This document shows, in pieces, positions 49,142-59,749 of a stretch of DNA of 64,000 nucleotides. The translations under genes and the position numbers were made by a program. The stretch lies in the NCBI GenBank assembly GCA_016859345.1, contig CM029124.1:25376480-25440479 (forward strand), read 5' to 3'. This DNA comes from Istiophorus platypterus. Taxonomy: Eukaryota; Chordata; Actinopteri; Istiophoriformes; Istiophoridae. Every line of letters begins with the position of its first letter. Positions within the stretch are counted from its first letter, which is position 1. The notes below the pieces were generated by a model, which saw only the letters and a program-made list of their open reading frames with translations, did not search any database and was not told the origin of the DNA.

Positions 49142-50275
49142 TTCTTTTTATTAAGCATTATTGTCATTGCCATTTTGATTGCCATTTTCATCCATTTATG
49201 CTAATATGCTAATAAATGTAAAAGCAATAACCTCTTAAATTTAAATGAGGAAAAAACTGAAGTCCTACTGATTGGCCCCAAAAAGAGAAATGCTTTTTTA
49301 ATAATCAAGGGAAAATGACTCCCTGGATTAAGTCTGAGGCCACAAGTCTTTATCCATTAGCCATTATCTTAAATTCAGACCTAAGCTTCAGGTCCCACAT
49401 TAAAAAATTGACTAAAACATTTTTCTAACTTAGAAAACATCCAAAAAAATTGCAACCATTTATAGATATAAAAGATGCTGAGAAACTACTTCATGCATTT
49501 ATCTCAAAGCAGCTAGATTACTGTAACTGAAAAAAGCCACAGAGAAACTTCAGCTCATCCAAAACTCTGCAGCTCAGCTATTAACAAAAACCAGGAGGAG
49601 AGAATACATTACCCCAGTTTTAGCTGCTCTGCACTGGCTTCCTATAACATTTAGAGCTTATTTTAAGGTTCCTCCTCCTTGTATGCAAAGGCTTAAACAA
49701 GCAAGGACCAAACTATATCTCCAATTCAGTTGTTAGCTACTTGCCCTCAAGAACACTACGATCATCTACTACTCTTTTTTTAGAAGTTCCCACACTACGA
49801 TCATTTACTACTCTTTTTTTAGAAGTTCCCAGCAACAGCCAAAAGAAGATTGATGATGCAGCCTTTGTCAATAACACTGCCAAATTATGGAATACATTAT
49901 CTTTAGATATCAGGGAGGCAAGACAACTAGATATTTTAAAAAGAAAGCTGAAAACTTATCTCTTTACCCAAGCATTTAAACAGCTTTTCACTATACTTGC
50001 ATTTGCTTTACATCGTCTTTGCTTCTACCTTTGTTTTTAATGCTGATCTTGTTTTTTTATGTCTATATTGGGTTTTTTTTACATTAACTACATAATTTCA
50101 TCCTCGTTCTGATTATTTTAACTTTATTTTCATCACTGTCACTCACATTGTGTATGTTCACTTTATGTCTGATCTTATTAATGTATTTTCTTTATTGTAA
50201 AGCACTTTGAGCTACGTTTCTATAGTTGCTATATAAATAAAGTTTATTGTTATTATTATTGTTATTCCTTAAACG
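49142..50275 (+). mobile_element. outer LINE, 3' segment
   Basis: From about 49220 the frame LNLNEEKTEVLLIGPKKR resumes where the 5' segment stopped, just after the catalytic region. Worn thumb sequence follows, then a 99-residue open stretch (49741-50040) with NNTAKLWNTLSLDIREARQL and KRKLKTYLFTQAF, the usual C-terminus. The 3' UTR ends AAGCACTTTGAGCTACGTTT and TATATAAATAAAGTTTATTG with a TTATTA-type tail at about 50245-50268. The first roughly 75 bp (49142-49220) are unassigned. Confidence 0.75.
49753..49830 (+). repeat. 39-bp tandem duplication in LINE ORF2
   Basis: Units 49753-49791 and 49792-49830 start ACACTACGATCAT and end AGAAGTTCCC, with one mismatch. The open frame is kept across both (LFLEVP twice). 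Confidence 0.9.
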
Positions 50276-50720
50276 AGGAAATGCATAGTCTAGCTCTAGA
50301 AGACCATAGAAGACGATTAAAGTGTATGATCATAGAGTTCCTTCCTTGGTGAAGAAAAACCCTTAACAACATCAAAAATGGTCTAGAATACTGCCAGGAG
50401 GTAGGATTTGACCTGCCTGACAGCAGAAGGCAGTGAAACAAGCAACAACTGATGGCATCTACAGTAAAGGCCCTGCAAAGCATCTCAAGGGAGGAAACTC
50501 AGCATTTTGTGATCACCATGGGTTGCAGACTTCAATGACTGCAAAGGATTTCCGTCTTAATATTACAAATAATCACTTTTAATTATTCTGGTTGGTCCAC
50601 TTACTTCTGGGCCCCCTTAAAATGAGGGAATCTGTATAAAAATGGATGTAATTCTTAAATAGTCAGTAAAATGTTTTTGAAACCACTTGAGTTAAAGGGA
50701 AAGTCCTCTTTTTACAGGGA
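50276..50720 (+). mobile_element. Tc1-like internal-deletion derivative
   Basis: Joins an N-terminal transposase segment (GAAGACGATTAAAGTGTATG, TTCCTTGGTGAAGAAAAACC, CTGCCAGGAGGTAGG) directly to the C-terminal segment (CAACTGATGGCATCTACAGT, AGGGAGGAAACTCAGC, ATGGGTTGCAGACTTCAATG). The right subterminal region follows (CTTAAAATGAGGGAATCTGT). The whole DDE core is missing. It is the same family as the copies at 21.4 and 24.5 kb and abuts the tail of the outer LINE. Confidence 0.75.
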
Positions 50721-50899
50721 ATAAAGCTCTAACCATCAGATGCAGCAGTCCATAAAAACCAAAAGGTAGACTTCTCCCTTGCAGCTCCTTGGAGGGGGGC
50801 CCGTCAACATCACTCCCAGCATCACTCATAGATGGTTTACCACAGTCTGCTGCAAATTCCCCAATAACAAGGAGGCTCTCAATTCAAAAATGCCAGTTT

Positions 50900-53090
50900 G
50901 CAATCTTTTCTGTTTTTTTGTACCTGCTAAAATGACCAGTTAAGAGAGATCAGAGACTCCCAGGTATGAGGCAGTTGTAGCAGTACATCATCTTTATCCT
51001 CAAAAATTGTGTACTTTGTGGAGTATGTTAAGGGAACTTCTCCCTTGTCCATCACAGTCTGATATAAGAGCTGGCCAGTTGTCGTTGAATCCTGGGGGGC
51101 TCTGCATAAGGCATCCCAAATAGTGTTACATTTTCCTTTCCAGTATTCCACATTGAAAGTAATTTCCAGTAACCACATGGCCTACCAGGGTAAAGGTGCA
51201 TTGGTTGTCTTGGTTTTGAAGACCCATATCCAAATCAGCTGTCCAGGTAATAGCACCACCATTCCAGGGCCCATACCACAGCCTAACACCCCTTTTCAGT
51301 GGCTAAATAGTTATGCTGTGCATTGTTTAGGCTCCTGCGACCATATGCCAAAACTACTTATGTTCTCAATCAAGTTTTCTTGAGGCCAAGATCACTGGCG
51401 GCAGTGTAGACAGCAAAAGGCAGGTCACAATTTGGATGCCCTTGGATGGGTGGGGAGACTCAGACTTCTGTCTTCATGGTTTCAAATGCACCCTGGAACT
51501 CATGTGTCCACTTGAATTTGGCTCCCTTGTACTTCAATGCATTCAGGGGTTCTGTCAACTGAGAGAAGGTAGGACAAACCAATGTCACCAGCTGGACATT
51601 TGAGGGAACCACTGGATTGGCTTCAGGTTAAATGGTACTAGGAATTTTTCTACTGCCCTGGTTTTGTCTGGATCCACCTGTATGCCAGGGGCAGACATAA
51701 TGTGATGTGAGGTTGCACTTTTTCATGCTGACGGTCAGCATTGTCTCCCTGAGTTCTGGAATACCATCTAGAGGTCACTAAAGGGCTGTTTCCACAACAC
51801 AGAGTAAATGATGATGTTATCCAGGTGAACAAAACATTCATTGTCTCTCAGCTATCCCAAAACCATTTCCATCAGCCTCTCAAAGGTGGCCGTTTTATTC
51901 TTTAAGAAAAAGGGCCATCTTTTTTAAGAATTAGAACCACAGGAGATGCCCAAGCAGGAGATCTGGGTTCGATGATGTCAGCTACCAGCATTGACAGGGG
52001 TTTCAAATGGAAGACTCGGTAGGATTTTTGTTTAATTGGAATGTCCTGAGTAACAAAGATCTTATGCATCATGATAAAAAAATTTTGGCCCTATGAGGAG
52101 GTGCACACACATGCTGTCCTCTGCAGCTGGTCATAGAACCAACTCTTTCTGCCTCCATCTGGCTTATCCAACTTTCCACTGCCTTTTGCAGCATTTCTGG
52201 ATCCATGGTGAATAAAAATTAAAGCAGGCCCTTCCAAGTCCAATCAGTACTGTTATTAGTGTCATTTTCAAAGTAATATATTTTCATATTGTTTTTCCTT
52301 GATCATAACAAATTCTGTCCAGCATTCATTTGCAGCCTGCTGAGACTCAGGAAGTGCAGTCCCCGGACTGTGGGAAAGGCAACACTTTGGGATCAAAGTG
52401 CTACCACTGGCAAGGTACAGGTATGATACTGCAGTTTCACTATAATTCATTACAATTCCTAGTGGCCATCTCTCCCTCCCATCAGCCGAATTCAGGGCTT
52501 TCCCATCCCAGGGTTTTAAGTTCTTGTCCTCCTCCGTGTGCCACAAAAGTTCTTCATTCTGTCTAGAATGAGCGTGAATCCACCATAGCCCCGCAATTCA
52601 CTGTGCCAATGGTTATAGGGAAGACCAGTTGACCAGTTGCTGTCATCCATGGCTGCTGTTGTGACAATGTAGCATTGCTGCTGGAGGATGGAACAGTTGG
52701 AGTTGTAGGTTGGTAAGCAGGCTTGGGATTCTTCCCCTCACTAGAAAAAAAAAAGGCTAATTGTTTGATGACAATCTTTACACTACCAGCAGAAAGGTTG
52801 AACTGGTCTTGCCGCTGTCAGAATGAGAGATGTGTCACGGGTGGTGGTGGGTGTCACTAAAGTCTGAGACTCCTCAGTGGAAGGGGGGTATTTCTTTGGT
52901 ATCTCTTGCAATAATTGCTTCTCTCGGTCCTTTTCCAGCCATTGACCAAGCCTCATTTGGGCATTTCTGACCCCAGTGCTCCTCAGCACTTTTGTGGAAA
53001 AAAAATGAATTTTTTTTTGTATAAGCTTAATGATGTCCTGCAACTCCTTGCCAGCAGAATGAAATGCCTCCAAGGAGACATCCAACAACT
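50900..53090 (-). mobile_element. Ty3/gypsy retrotransposon remnant
   Basis: In minus sense from 53088: a 101-residue frame that could be gag. Near 52600 is a retropepsin-like block (GQLVFPITIGTVNCGAMVDS). At 51970-51780 is reverse transcriptase: an SPWASPVV-like start, ATFERLMEMVLG, then FVHLDNIIIYS where YLDD is expected, so a catalytic Asp is now Asn. GIQVDPDKTRAVEKFLVP follows near 51660. Near 51178-51080 is the RNase H/connection end (WLLEITFNVEYWKGK, then a DALCRAP block). Many stops. No LTRs recognised. It is sense-oriented to ltbp1 and unrelated in detail to the copy at 3 kb. Confidence 0.75.
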
Positions 53091-53989
53091 ATTCTGTGTG
53101 CACATGACTAGTTTATTTGAGTACAAATACAAGTACAAATAAAATATATCAGCAGGCAAGAAACACACAACACGGAAATGTTCATTGTTTGTCACATTGT
53201 ACTGAAACAAATCATTACAGTGTAAAATTAAATAAAACATAATTTTAATATCCGATTCCATCTAACTCAGGAGTCAATTTTCAAGTCTGTGACACTATTT
53301 ACAAGGTTTCAGCTTAGGCAAGATCTCCTTGCTTTCCTCTGTACCGTTGCATCACTGGAGTTCCCAAAATCTCCCAAAATAGTGTTGCAGCTATGTGATG
53401 TGCTCTCATATAACTCAGTGTTACAACCCGTTTGCGGCTTCAGACAAGGCAGCAGGCTACCAGGAAGAGTCAGCCAGGACAAAAGAAAGGAGAAATGATG
53501 AATGAATGACATGATGAGGGAGAGAAACTGGATCCGGACTGTGAGGATGGCAGCCTTATTTTTATTCACAGCCAGGGGCAGACATTCAGATGGACTGACC
53601 ACCTCCCTGCATGGGTCGGCTTGTGCATATACACAATATTGCTTTTTGAAATCAGTCATTATTCGTTTTAGGGGTGTTTGTGTTTGTGTTTGTGTCTGTA
53701 GTCTTATGAGGTGCATCCTTAAAGGTGCAGTTCACCACAATCTTCAAAAATAAATGCAAATTAACCAATTTTGTGTAATCAGAATATTCAATGGATTGAT
53801 GATGTTCAATAAGTTTGGACAAACAAAAATCTTTCAAATAGTGAAATAAAAAATTTCACACATAAAAATGTACGCTCTACACAATAATGGGTCCCCCTCC
53901 TGGTGAATTTAATTTAAAAAAAATTTTAAACAAGATGCTACTGAGCTTAATTTTCAGTGTTCACATGATGTGCAATGATTGATGCTTTT

Positions 53990-55220
53990 ACATCATGAAA
54001 AGGGGCTGTTTTTTTCTCAGTTTCTTTTTCAAAGTTTTGAAGTCAGGAGAGCCGTTTGAGATCATTAGAAATGCTACTGACAAAAAAAAAAAAAAAAAAT
54101 CCCAAAAGGCTACAAGACAATTGCAAAAGTTCATAATATATCCGTTTCAACAGTTTATAATGTTTACAATTTTACAGTCAAACTGTTAACATGCATCCAA
54201 GATTGTGGTGCTAACAAGAAACTCAGTGAGATTGTGGGAAAAACACCACACGAGACATCAAAAGACCTTACGGCTGACCTGAAGTGTTGGTTTCAGTCCA
54301 CACCATACACCCCACAGTAAATCAAATATGACTCCATGGGCAAAGGCCAAAGAGGACATCACTATTGAAATAAGGGCACAAAAGAGAAAACTAACAATGC
54401 AAAAGGTTTCATATATAATACCACGGTCTTTGTGGGTTAATGTTAAATGACCAGATGAAATAAAATTAGAGCTCTTGTGTGCAGCAGTTTGTTTAATAAG
54501 GCAATGAAATGAAGCCCATAAAGAAAAGTAACATCCTACCTTCAGTAAAACAGGGTAGAGATTCTATCTTGCCGTGGGGCTTCTTTGTTGCTTCTGCTAA
54601 TGTAAGCATTGCACTGATCAAAAGGAGTGATGAAACCAGAACTTTATCAATGCATTTTCGATCAAAAACTTTTATCACCTGTCCAAAAACTAGTTTTGAG
54701 GTGAAGGTCTTTGGTCTATGAGCAGGATAACAACACAAAGTACACATCCAGTAGCACAAAAGAATGGTTGAAAGGAAAAAGATAGACTGTTTTAACCAGA
54801 CCAACAAGGAGTCCTAACCTAAATCCCATTGAAAACCATAGAGAGAGCTGAAATCTGGTTTTGCAAAAAGGATTCCTTCAAACTTACTAGAGTTTAAATG
54901 CATTTCAAAAGAAGACAGAAACTACAAGTAGGGAGGTGCAAGAAACTTTGAGATGGCTACAAGAAATGATCAGAGGCTGTTATTGGTGCACAAGGGTCTG
55001 CAACCAATTAGTGAAGAGGGGCAATGACTGTGTCCGAGATACATTTTGTGTTTCACTTACTGGGCAAGATTTTTTTTTTTTTACTTTCTTTTGTCCTGTA
55101 ACCTTTTACATTTTATCACATTTCAATCATACAAAATTGTTTAATTTGCATTTATTTCTTGAGATATTCTAAATTCTGTACTTAAAATTCAGAGGTGCCA
55201 GTAACTTCTGCCATGTCAGG
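53990..55220 (+). mobile_element. Tc1-like transposon remnant (third family)
   Basis: 54180-54300 encodes KLSEIVGKTPHETSKDLTAD. 54495-54600 corresponds to a KKRNTLPTVKHGGGS-type region followed by the WGC(F) block (AATGAAGCCCATAAAGAAAA; GTGGGGCTTCTTTGTTGC). 54815-54870 equals the SP(D)LNPIENH block (CTAACCTAAATCCCATTGAA). The C-terminal ENQRPL-like end and right non-coding tail follow, with CTTTTGTCCTGTAACC, TTGCATTTATTTCTTGAGAT and AATTCAGAGGTGCCAGTAAC. Numerous breaks; ends not precisely defined. Confidence 0.7.
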
Positions 55221-56219
55221 GTCATCATCTGTTGTAGCAACAGCATGATATCACCTATTGTAGGCTATAATATTCTCTCATCTTATATCTCTGTGACTAT
55301 CATGTTCCCTTTTTACACCTCACATGTATTTCACAAACCACTTTGCTTTAAAAAGTTGTGTTTTCAGTGTCAATTTCATGTCCGAACACTCATGGGGTTC
55401 TGTTTTCAAGAACCAGTTACATGGAGAAGATTGCAGAAGATCGAGCACACCCCGCAACACACTTGGAAATTGGGTGGGATCAGAAAGAATACATTATCTT
55501 ACATTGTATGTGGGCATGTTAGAGGTTGTGAAAATCATAACCAATGACATTAACTACTTTCGTCCCCTTTAAAAAAATGAATCTCCTCATCATGACACAC
55601 TGACATTCCTCCAAAATCCTGTGGAGAGTTTTTCCTCAGAGAAAACCTGGAATGTACAGTAGAGTTTCAATATAAACTCAGCACCTCAAATACAATAGCA
55701 TGGGCACATGATATCTATTAAGTTGGATTTACTTTTCAGTTCACTTCAGACATGTTGACTGTTTTTTGATCATCATGTTTCATATGTTTTTTGTCATACA
55801 ATGATCCATAATAATAAAGTATAATTAAAAATGATTTGTTGTCTAGGTGTAGTTTTTTTGTGTGTCATTATTTTTCAAATTATTTTGATATTTAATCAAG
55901 TCTAGAGTTCCCAAACAATCTGATGATAAAACAGTTGTCTTCCTATTCTTGATATTTAAACATAAACGTGATCTAATTACACATATTTTGAGTACTATTA
56001 TTAGTGTAATAGAACTTCTGCAGAAACCAGAGCAGGCAACAAAGTTAAACATTATCCTGGTAAATAAACTCAGACAAGATTGCTGTTTTTTTCTGCCTAC
56101 CAATTGTGGTAGGGGGCAGGAGCATAACGGCCTAATATTGTATTTAAATAGCATTTAGATGAAATGTGTTACTTAATTGTGTTGTGTTGTACGTTTGATT
56201 TTGTGCTGAAAAGTGAACC

Positions 56220-56375
56220 ACTGCCACCATCTCAGTTTGCATGCACTTTGGAGCAGGTTTTCTTCAAGGACCTCTCTGTATTTGGCTGTATTCATCCTTT
56301 CCTCAACTCTGACCGGTCTCCCTGACTTTACTGCTACCCCCCCCCCCCCGCCCCATAGAATGATGTTGCCATATA
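56220..56375 (-). mobile_element. Tc1-like transposase fragment
   Basis: Minus-strand frame GNIILWG, then SGRPVRVEERMNTAKYREVL and EENLLQSACKL, then FTFQHKI, matching the central DDE region (GG(I)MLWG...MNAAKYREIL.ENL). The catalytic Asp pair region is cut off. A C13 run interrupts it. It lies only about 240 bp from the 56615 end (donor) of the EGF-1 exon. Confidence 0.75.
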
Positions 56376-56384
56376 TACACATAT

Positions 56385-56434
56385 ATACAAATAAACATAC
56401 ATACATACATACATACATACATACATACACATAC

Positions 56435-56475
<41 letters not shown>

Positions 56476-56516
56476 CATATATATACACACATACACATAC
56501 ACACACATACAATTAT
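56385..56516. repeat. compound microsatellite (CATA, TA, CA)
   Basis: Runs of CATA, then TATA, then CACA units. They generate Tyr/Ile-rich frames on the minus strand that are not genes. It is within 100 bp of the EGF-1 exon donor. Confidence 0.95.
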
Positions 56517-56614
56517 AAGAATACATATATGAACTTTAAGTTGGAGGACGATAGCATAGAGGTCAGTTGCATTTTCCTGAACAGACAAAGGTTGACTCAT
56601 AGCGTGGTACTTAC

Positions 56615-56978
56615 TGCTGTTGTTGCATTTGTTGTTGGATATAATGTGGTCGCACTATCTGGGGAGCCGGCTTGACAGTTACTTTCATCTGAGCCAAGTT
56701 GCTAGCTGGTGGGGGGGCAGAAGCATAACCCATGAGAGACGCTTGCTGAGGTATGGGACGCTGGGGTACTATATTGTGTCCATTAGTTTGACCAGTGGTG
56801 TGTCCATTTGTTTGACCAGTGTTGTACCCACTGGTGGGTTCATTCCCAGGTTGGGCTGGAAAGGGTTGTGTGGACACTGTCTTCTGTTCGCATGCCTTCC
56901 CCTTTGAGCCAGGCTTGCAGACACAGAACTGAGGCCTGAGGCACATTCCTCCATTCTGGCACTGAGGGATGCAGTTGG
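56615..56978 (-). CDS. ltbp1: ltbp1 exon: EGF-like domain 1 plus Gln/Pro-rich hinge
   Basis: Internal exon of latent TGF-beta binding protein 1, a secreted matrix glycoprotein that binds the TGF-beta propeptide and tethers it to fibrillin and fibronectin matrix. The acceptor reads TTTTGTGTTATAG and the donor GTAAGT, giving 364 nt entered after one base of a codon and left after two. Residues 3-30 form a non-calcium EGF-like module, with cysteines at exon residues 3, 7, 13, 19, 21 and 30 and the stretch CQNGGMCLRPQFCVCKPG, close to what I recall of the first EGF of vertebrate LTBP1. A hinge follows that contains two TGQTNGH repeats, then MKVTVKPAPQIVRPHYIQQ, which resembles the LTBP1 long-form linker. 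It ends in a Gln run. The preceding exon (signal peptide, basic N-terminus) was not found before 64000. Another LTBP paralogue is unlikely given the later exons. Confidence 0.93.
56775..56822 (-). repeat. 24-bp tandem duplication inside the ltbp1 EGF-1 exon
   Basis: Two adjacent 24-nt units (56799-56822, 56775-56798) differing at two positions. They encode TGQTNGH twice and preserve frame. This is coding minisatellite-like sequence in the hinge. Confidence 0.9.
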
Positions 56979-57372
56979 CTATAACACAAAATCCAGACAG
57001 AGCAGAGAGAGGAAGGAGAGACAGATGGAGATTGAGAATGAGTGATGACAGTAGGTCACATACAAAAAAAGGGATGTAAATGCAAGCATATGGATAAAAT
57101 GCATTGAATTTCCATGTGTATATGAAAATTTTCATATTTTCATATTTTATCTGTTATTTTTGAGATGAGGGCTGTTGGGAGCTTCACTCTCAAGTGACTA
57201 CCTAGTTGTGTTAAGACTTATGGTAAGCTAGCTTTACCTGGCAGAGCTTACACTGCACCTCATTTTTGTTTTTTGTTTTATTGAAGCAGTTCCACACAGA
57301 ACTTTGACAGCTGTAGAAGTTGTTGGCTCTGTATTTTTCTCTTGTTTGTACAATAGAATGCCAAAATGCCAA

Positions 57373-57396
57373 ACACACACACACACACACACACAC
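57373..57396. repeat. CA microsatellite
   Basis: Twelve uninterrupted CA/AC units. Confidence 0.95.
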
Positions 57397-59721
57397 AGGC
57401 ACCTGGTAGTAACATGCTCTTCTTCTGTTGTTTAATTTCTGTTGGCAACCAGCTTTTAGGTGCATTACTGCCACCTTCTGGCAATAGTAACGTGTTAATT
57501 ACTAACAGGTACCAGCAAAAACAAAGGGAAAAACACTGAATGACAATTACATTAAATATTCAATTTCTTACAATTGAATGGTTTTTCAAAAAATTGAAAA
57601 TCAAGACCCATCCCTAGTGTCTACGACTTTAATATTCTGAATACTGTATTTTATAAGTTACTCATTAAAAGTGAATGAAATGTAGGAGCCACAAAGTAAA
57701 TATCCTACCACAAAACCCCTGTCTTTTTTGGTCCTTTTTCTACATATTAAGCAATACTGTATTTATGACATATGACATTATGACATCCACTAGCAGTCTT
57801 GACAAAGTATGGTCATAACAATCTCATGGAACACAAGAGCAACAGAGTGGTGGATCTTGATCTGAATAATCAAGTGTGATCACTTCACATCAGACAAGAG
57901 CTAGCAGGTAGCTAAGCAGTTGTCAACTGTAAATGAGAGGAAGCTGGTGAAAGGCGCTGTCGATATCCTATTAAAACTTCAATATCATTGTTTTAAGCTA
58001 CTCATTTTCTGAGCTCTGAATTTTGACCATGAGGATTCATTGCTGTGGAGCAGTCGATCTTCGAAGCTAACATTAGCTTAAGCATCCAAATTAAAGAGTT
58101 GTCAGCTATGTTATGAGTGGTTGTGAAAATTATGTCAAACATTGTCAGAGGTGAGGATAAGGAAATCCCATCCATCAAGTGCCTCGAGACAGGACACTGA
58201 TACAGGAAAACATGATGAAGTCTGGAGCACACGATGATATTTAGAGCTTATTAAATAAAGTGAGCAACTGACATCAGTGGGAGTAGATGTTTATATTGTT
58301 AAATTGTTTTAGCCAAGGTAATAGTTTTTTTCTCATAGGATGGACAGATACTTCTTGATTTTGGGATTTGCACTGGCAAATTGATCAGGCCTACTTTATT
58401 TTAACATCTCATGGTAATTGTAAATAGTCAACGTGAACGATGGGTCTAAGACCGTACGCCAACAATTTTTACATTGTTCTGTACCAAGTAAACCCAGCTA
58501 AAGGTGTGAAGGAAACCTGAATTTTACCACAAGTTTTGTACGGTCAGGATGGTAAAGCAAAGTTGCATGTACAGACAGACAGACAGACGTTTTTCATTAG
58601 TTGTGAGGACACTCTTTGAAATATTGCATTCCCTAGCCCTTTACCCTAACCTTAACCATCACAAATAAATGCCTAACCCAGACCCTTACCCGTACCCTAA
58701 AAATACTGAACACAAGTCCTAACCCCTACTCATTAATGAGGCTAGGTCATTTTACTCCCAAGGTCTAAAATTAAATCTATTTCATTATAGAGACATACCA
58801 TAAGTACTACAATACAGAAAATACATACACTTGGCCTCCTTTATAACAATATACTCTATTGAAATCATTTCACTGTGTGTGTGAGAGAGGAGTCAGTATG
58901 AGACATGACTCAGAGAGAGGTTGGCCCCTTTCATTCTCCCAAGGGTCCCTAAGGGCGTGTCAATTCTTCACTAAGCTTGTTAGTCCAATCAGTGGCTTTG
59001 AGATTTTTGAAAATGATTGATGAAGGGAAAACGAAGCAACTGATGAAAGACATCTGCTGGCACACGGGAAGATTACCCTCACAATTTCTCTTTACAATCC
59101 ATATCCTTCCTTAGTCTCGAAGTGGGAACTTGCCACCTATACAAGTTCTCTGATGGTTCTTCCATTGTGGGATGCAATAAAAAGAAGAGTGGGAAAGCAT
59201 ACATGAACATGAATCACAGTTTAAACAGACAGTGGTTTAACTTATCTTCCAAATGCCACTTTGTGCATCTTCCCCAGCCAGATACATTAGCTTTCACATG
59301 TGAACACTCACATGCGCAATTCCACTTTGAGATTCACATCCTGAGTTTGACATCATGAGTACCCATGGTTTTCACTTGTTTTTGATTTTACATATGCATG
59401 GGTATAGATTTATCCACATTGTGCATTTTACAGTGCTTTGAAAATCTGATCTTAGTCTTAGCATTCCATCAAGCCAGAAAGACACATAGAGAAATTTTAG
59501 GATAATTCTGGGATTTTAAACTTGGCCCCGTATTTTCCCATCTTTTTGAGACTAAATGATTAACTCAAACTTAATAAGCCATATACTATGTACAAATTAT
59601 CAACTGAGTCATGACTGATTATAAAATATGGATCCATTTCTCCTTTTCCTTTTCTCCCTTGACAATAATTATGAAATTTATATCAACAATCTTAGATTAT
59701 CTTTTAATATATTTTGCCAAA

Positions 59722-59749
59722 GTGTGTGTGTGTGTGTGTGTGTGTGTGT
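59722..59749. repeat. TG microsatellite
   Basis: About fourteen uninterrupted TG/GT units. Confidence 0.95.

Larger units (their letters stand above)
44299..56614 (-). other. ltbp1: ltbp1 intron between EGF-1 exon and linker exon
   Basis: A 12.3-kb phase-2 intron, the most transposon-dense part of the window. It holds Tc1 remnants (44390-45000, 50276-50720, 53990-55220, 56220-56375), a nested pair of LINEs (46370-50275), a Ty3/gypsy remnant (50900-53090) and a compound microsatellite (56385-56516). 45001-46369, 53091-53989 and 55221-56219 show no recognisable content. Confidence 0.8.

Noticed and set aside
56303..56600. Tyr/Ile/Cys-rich frames on both strands
   Set aside because: Produced by the CATA/TA/CA microsatellite; no real coding signal.
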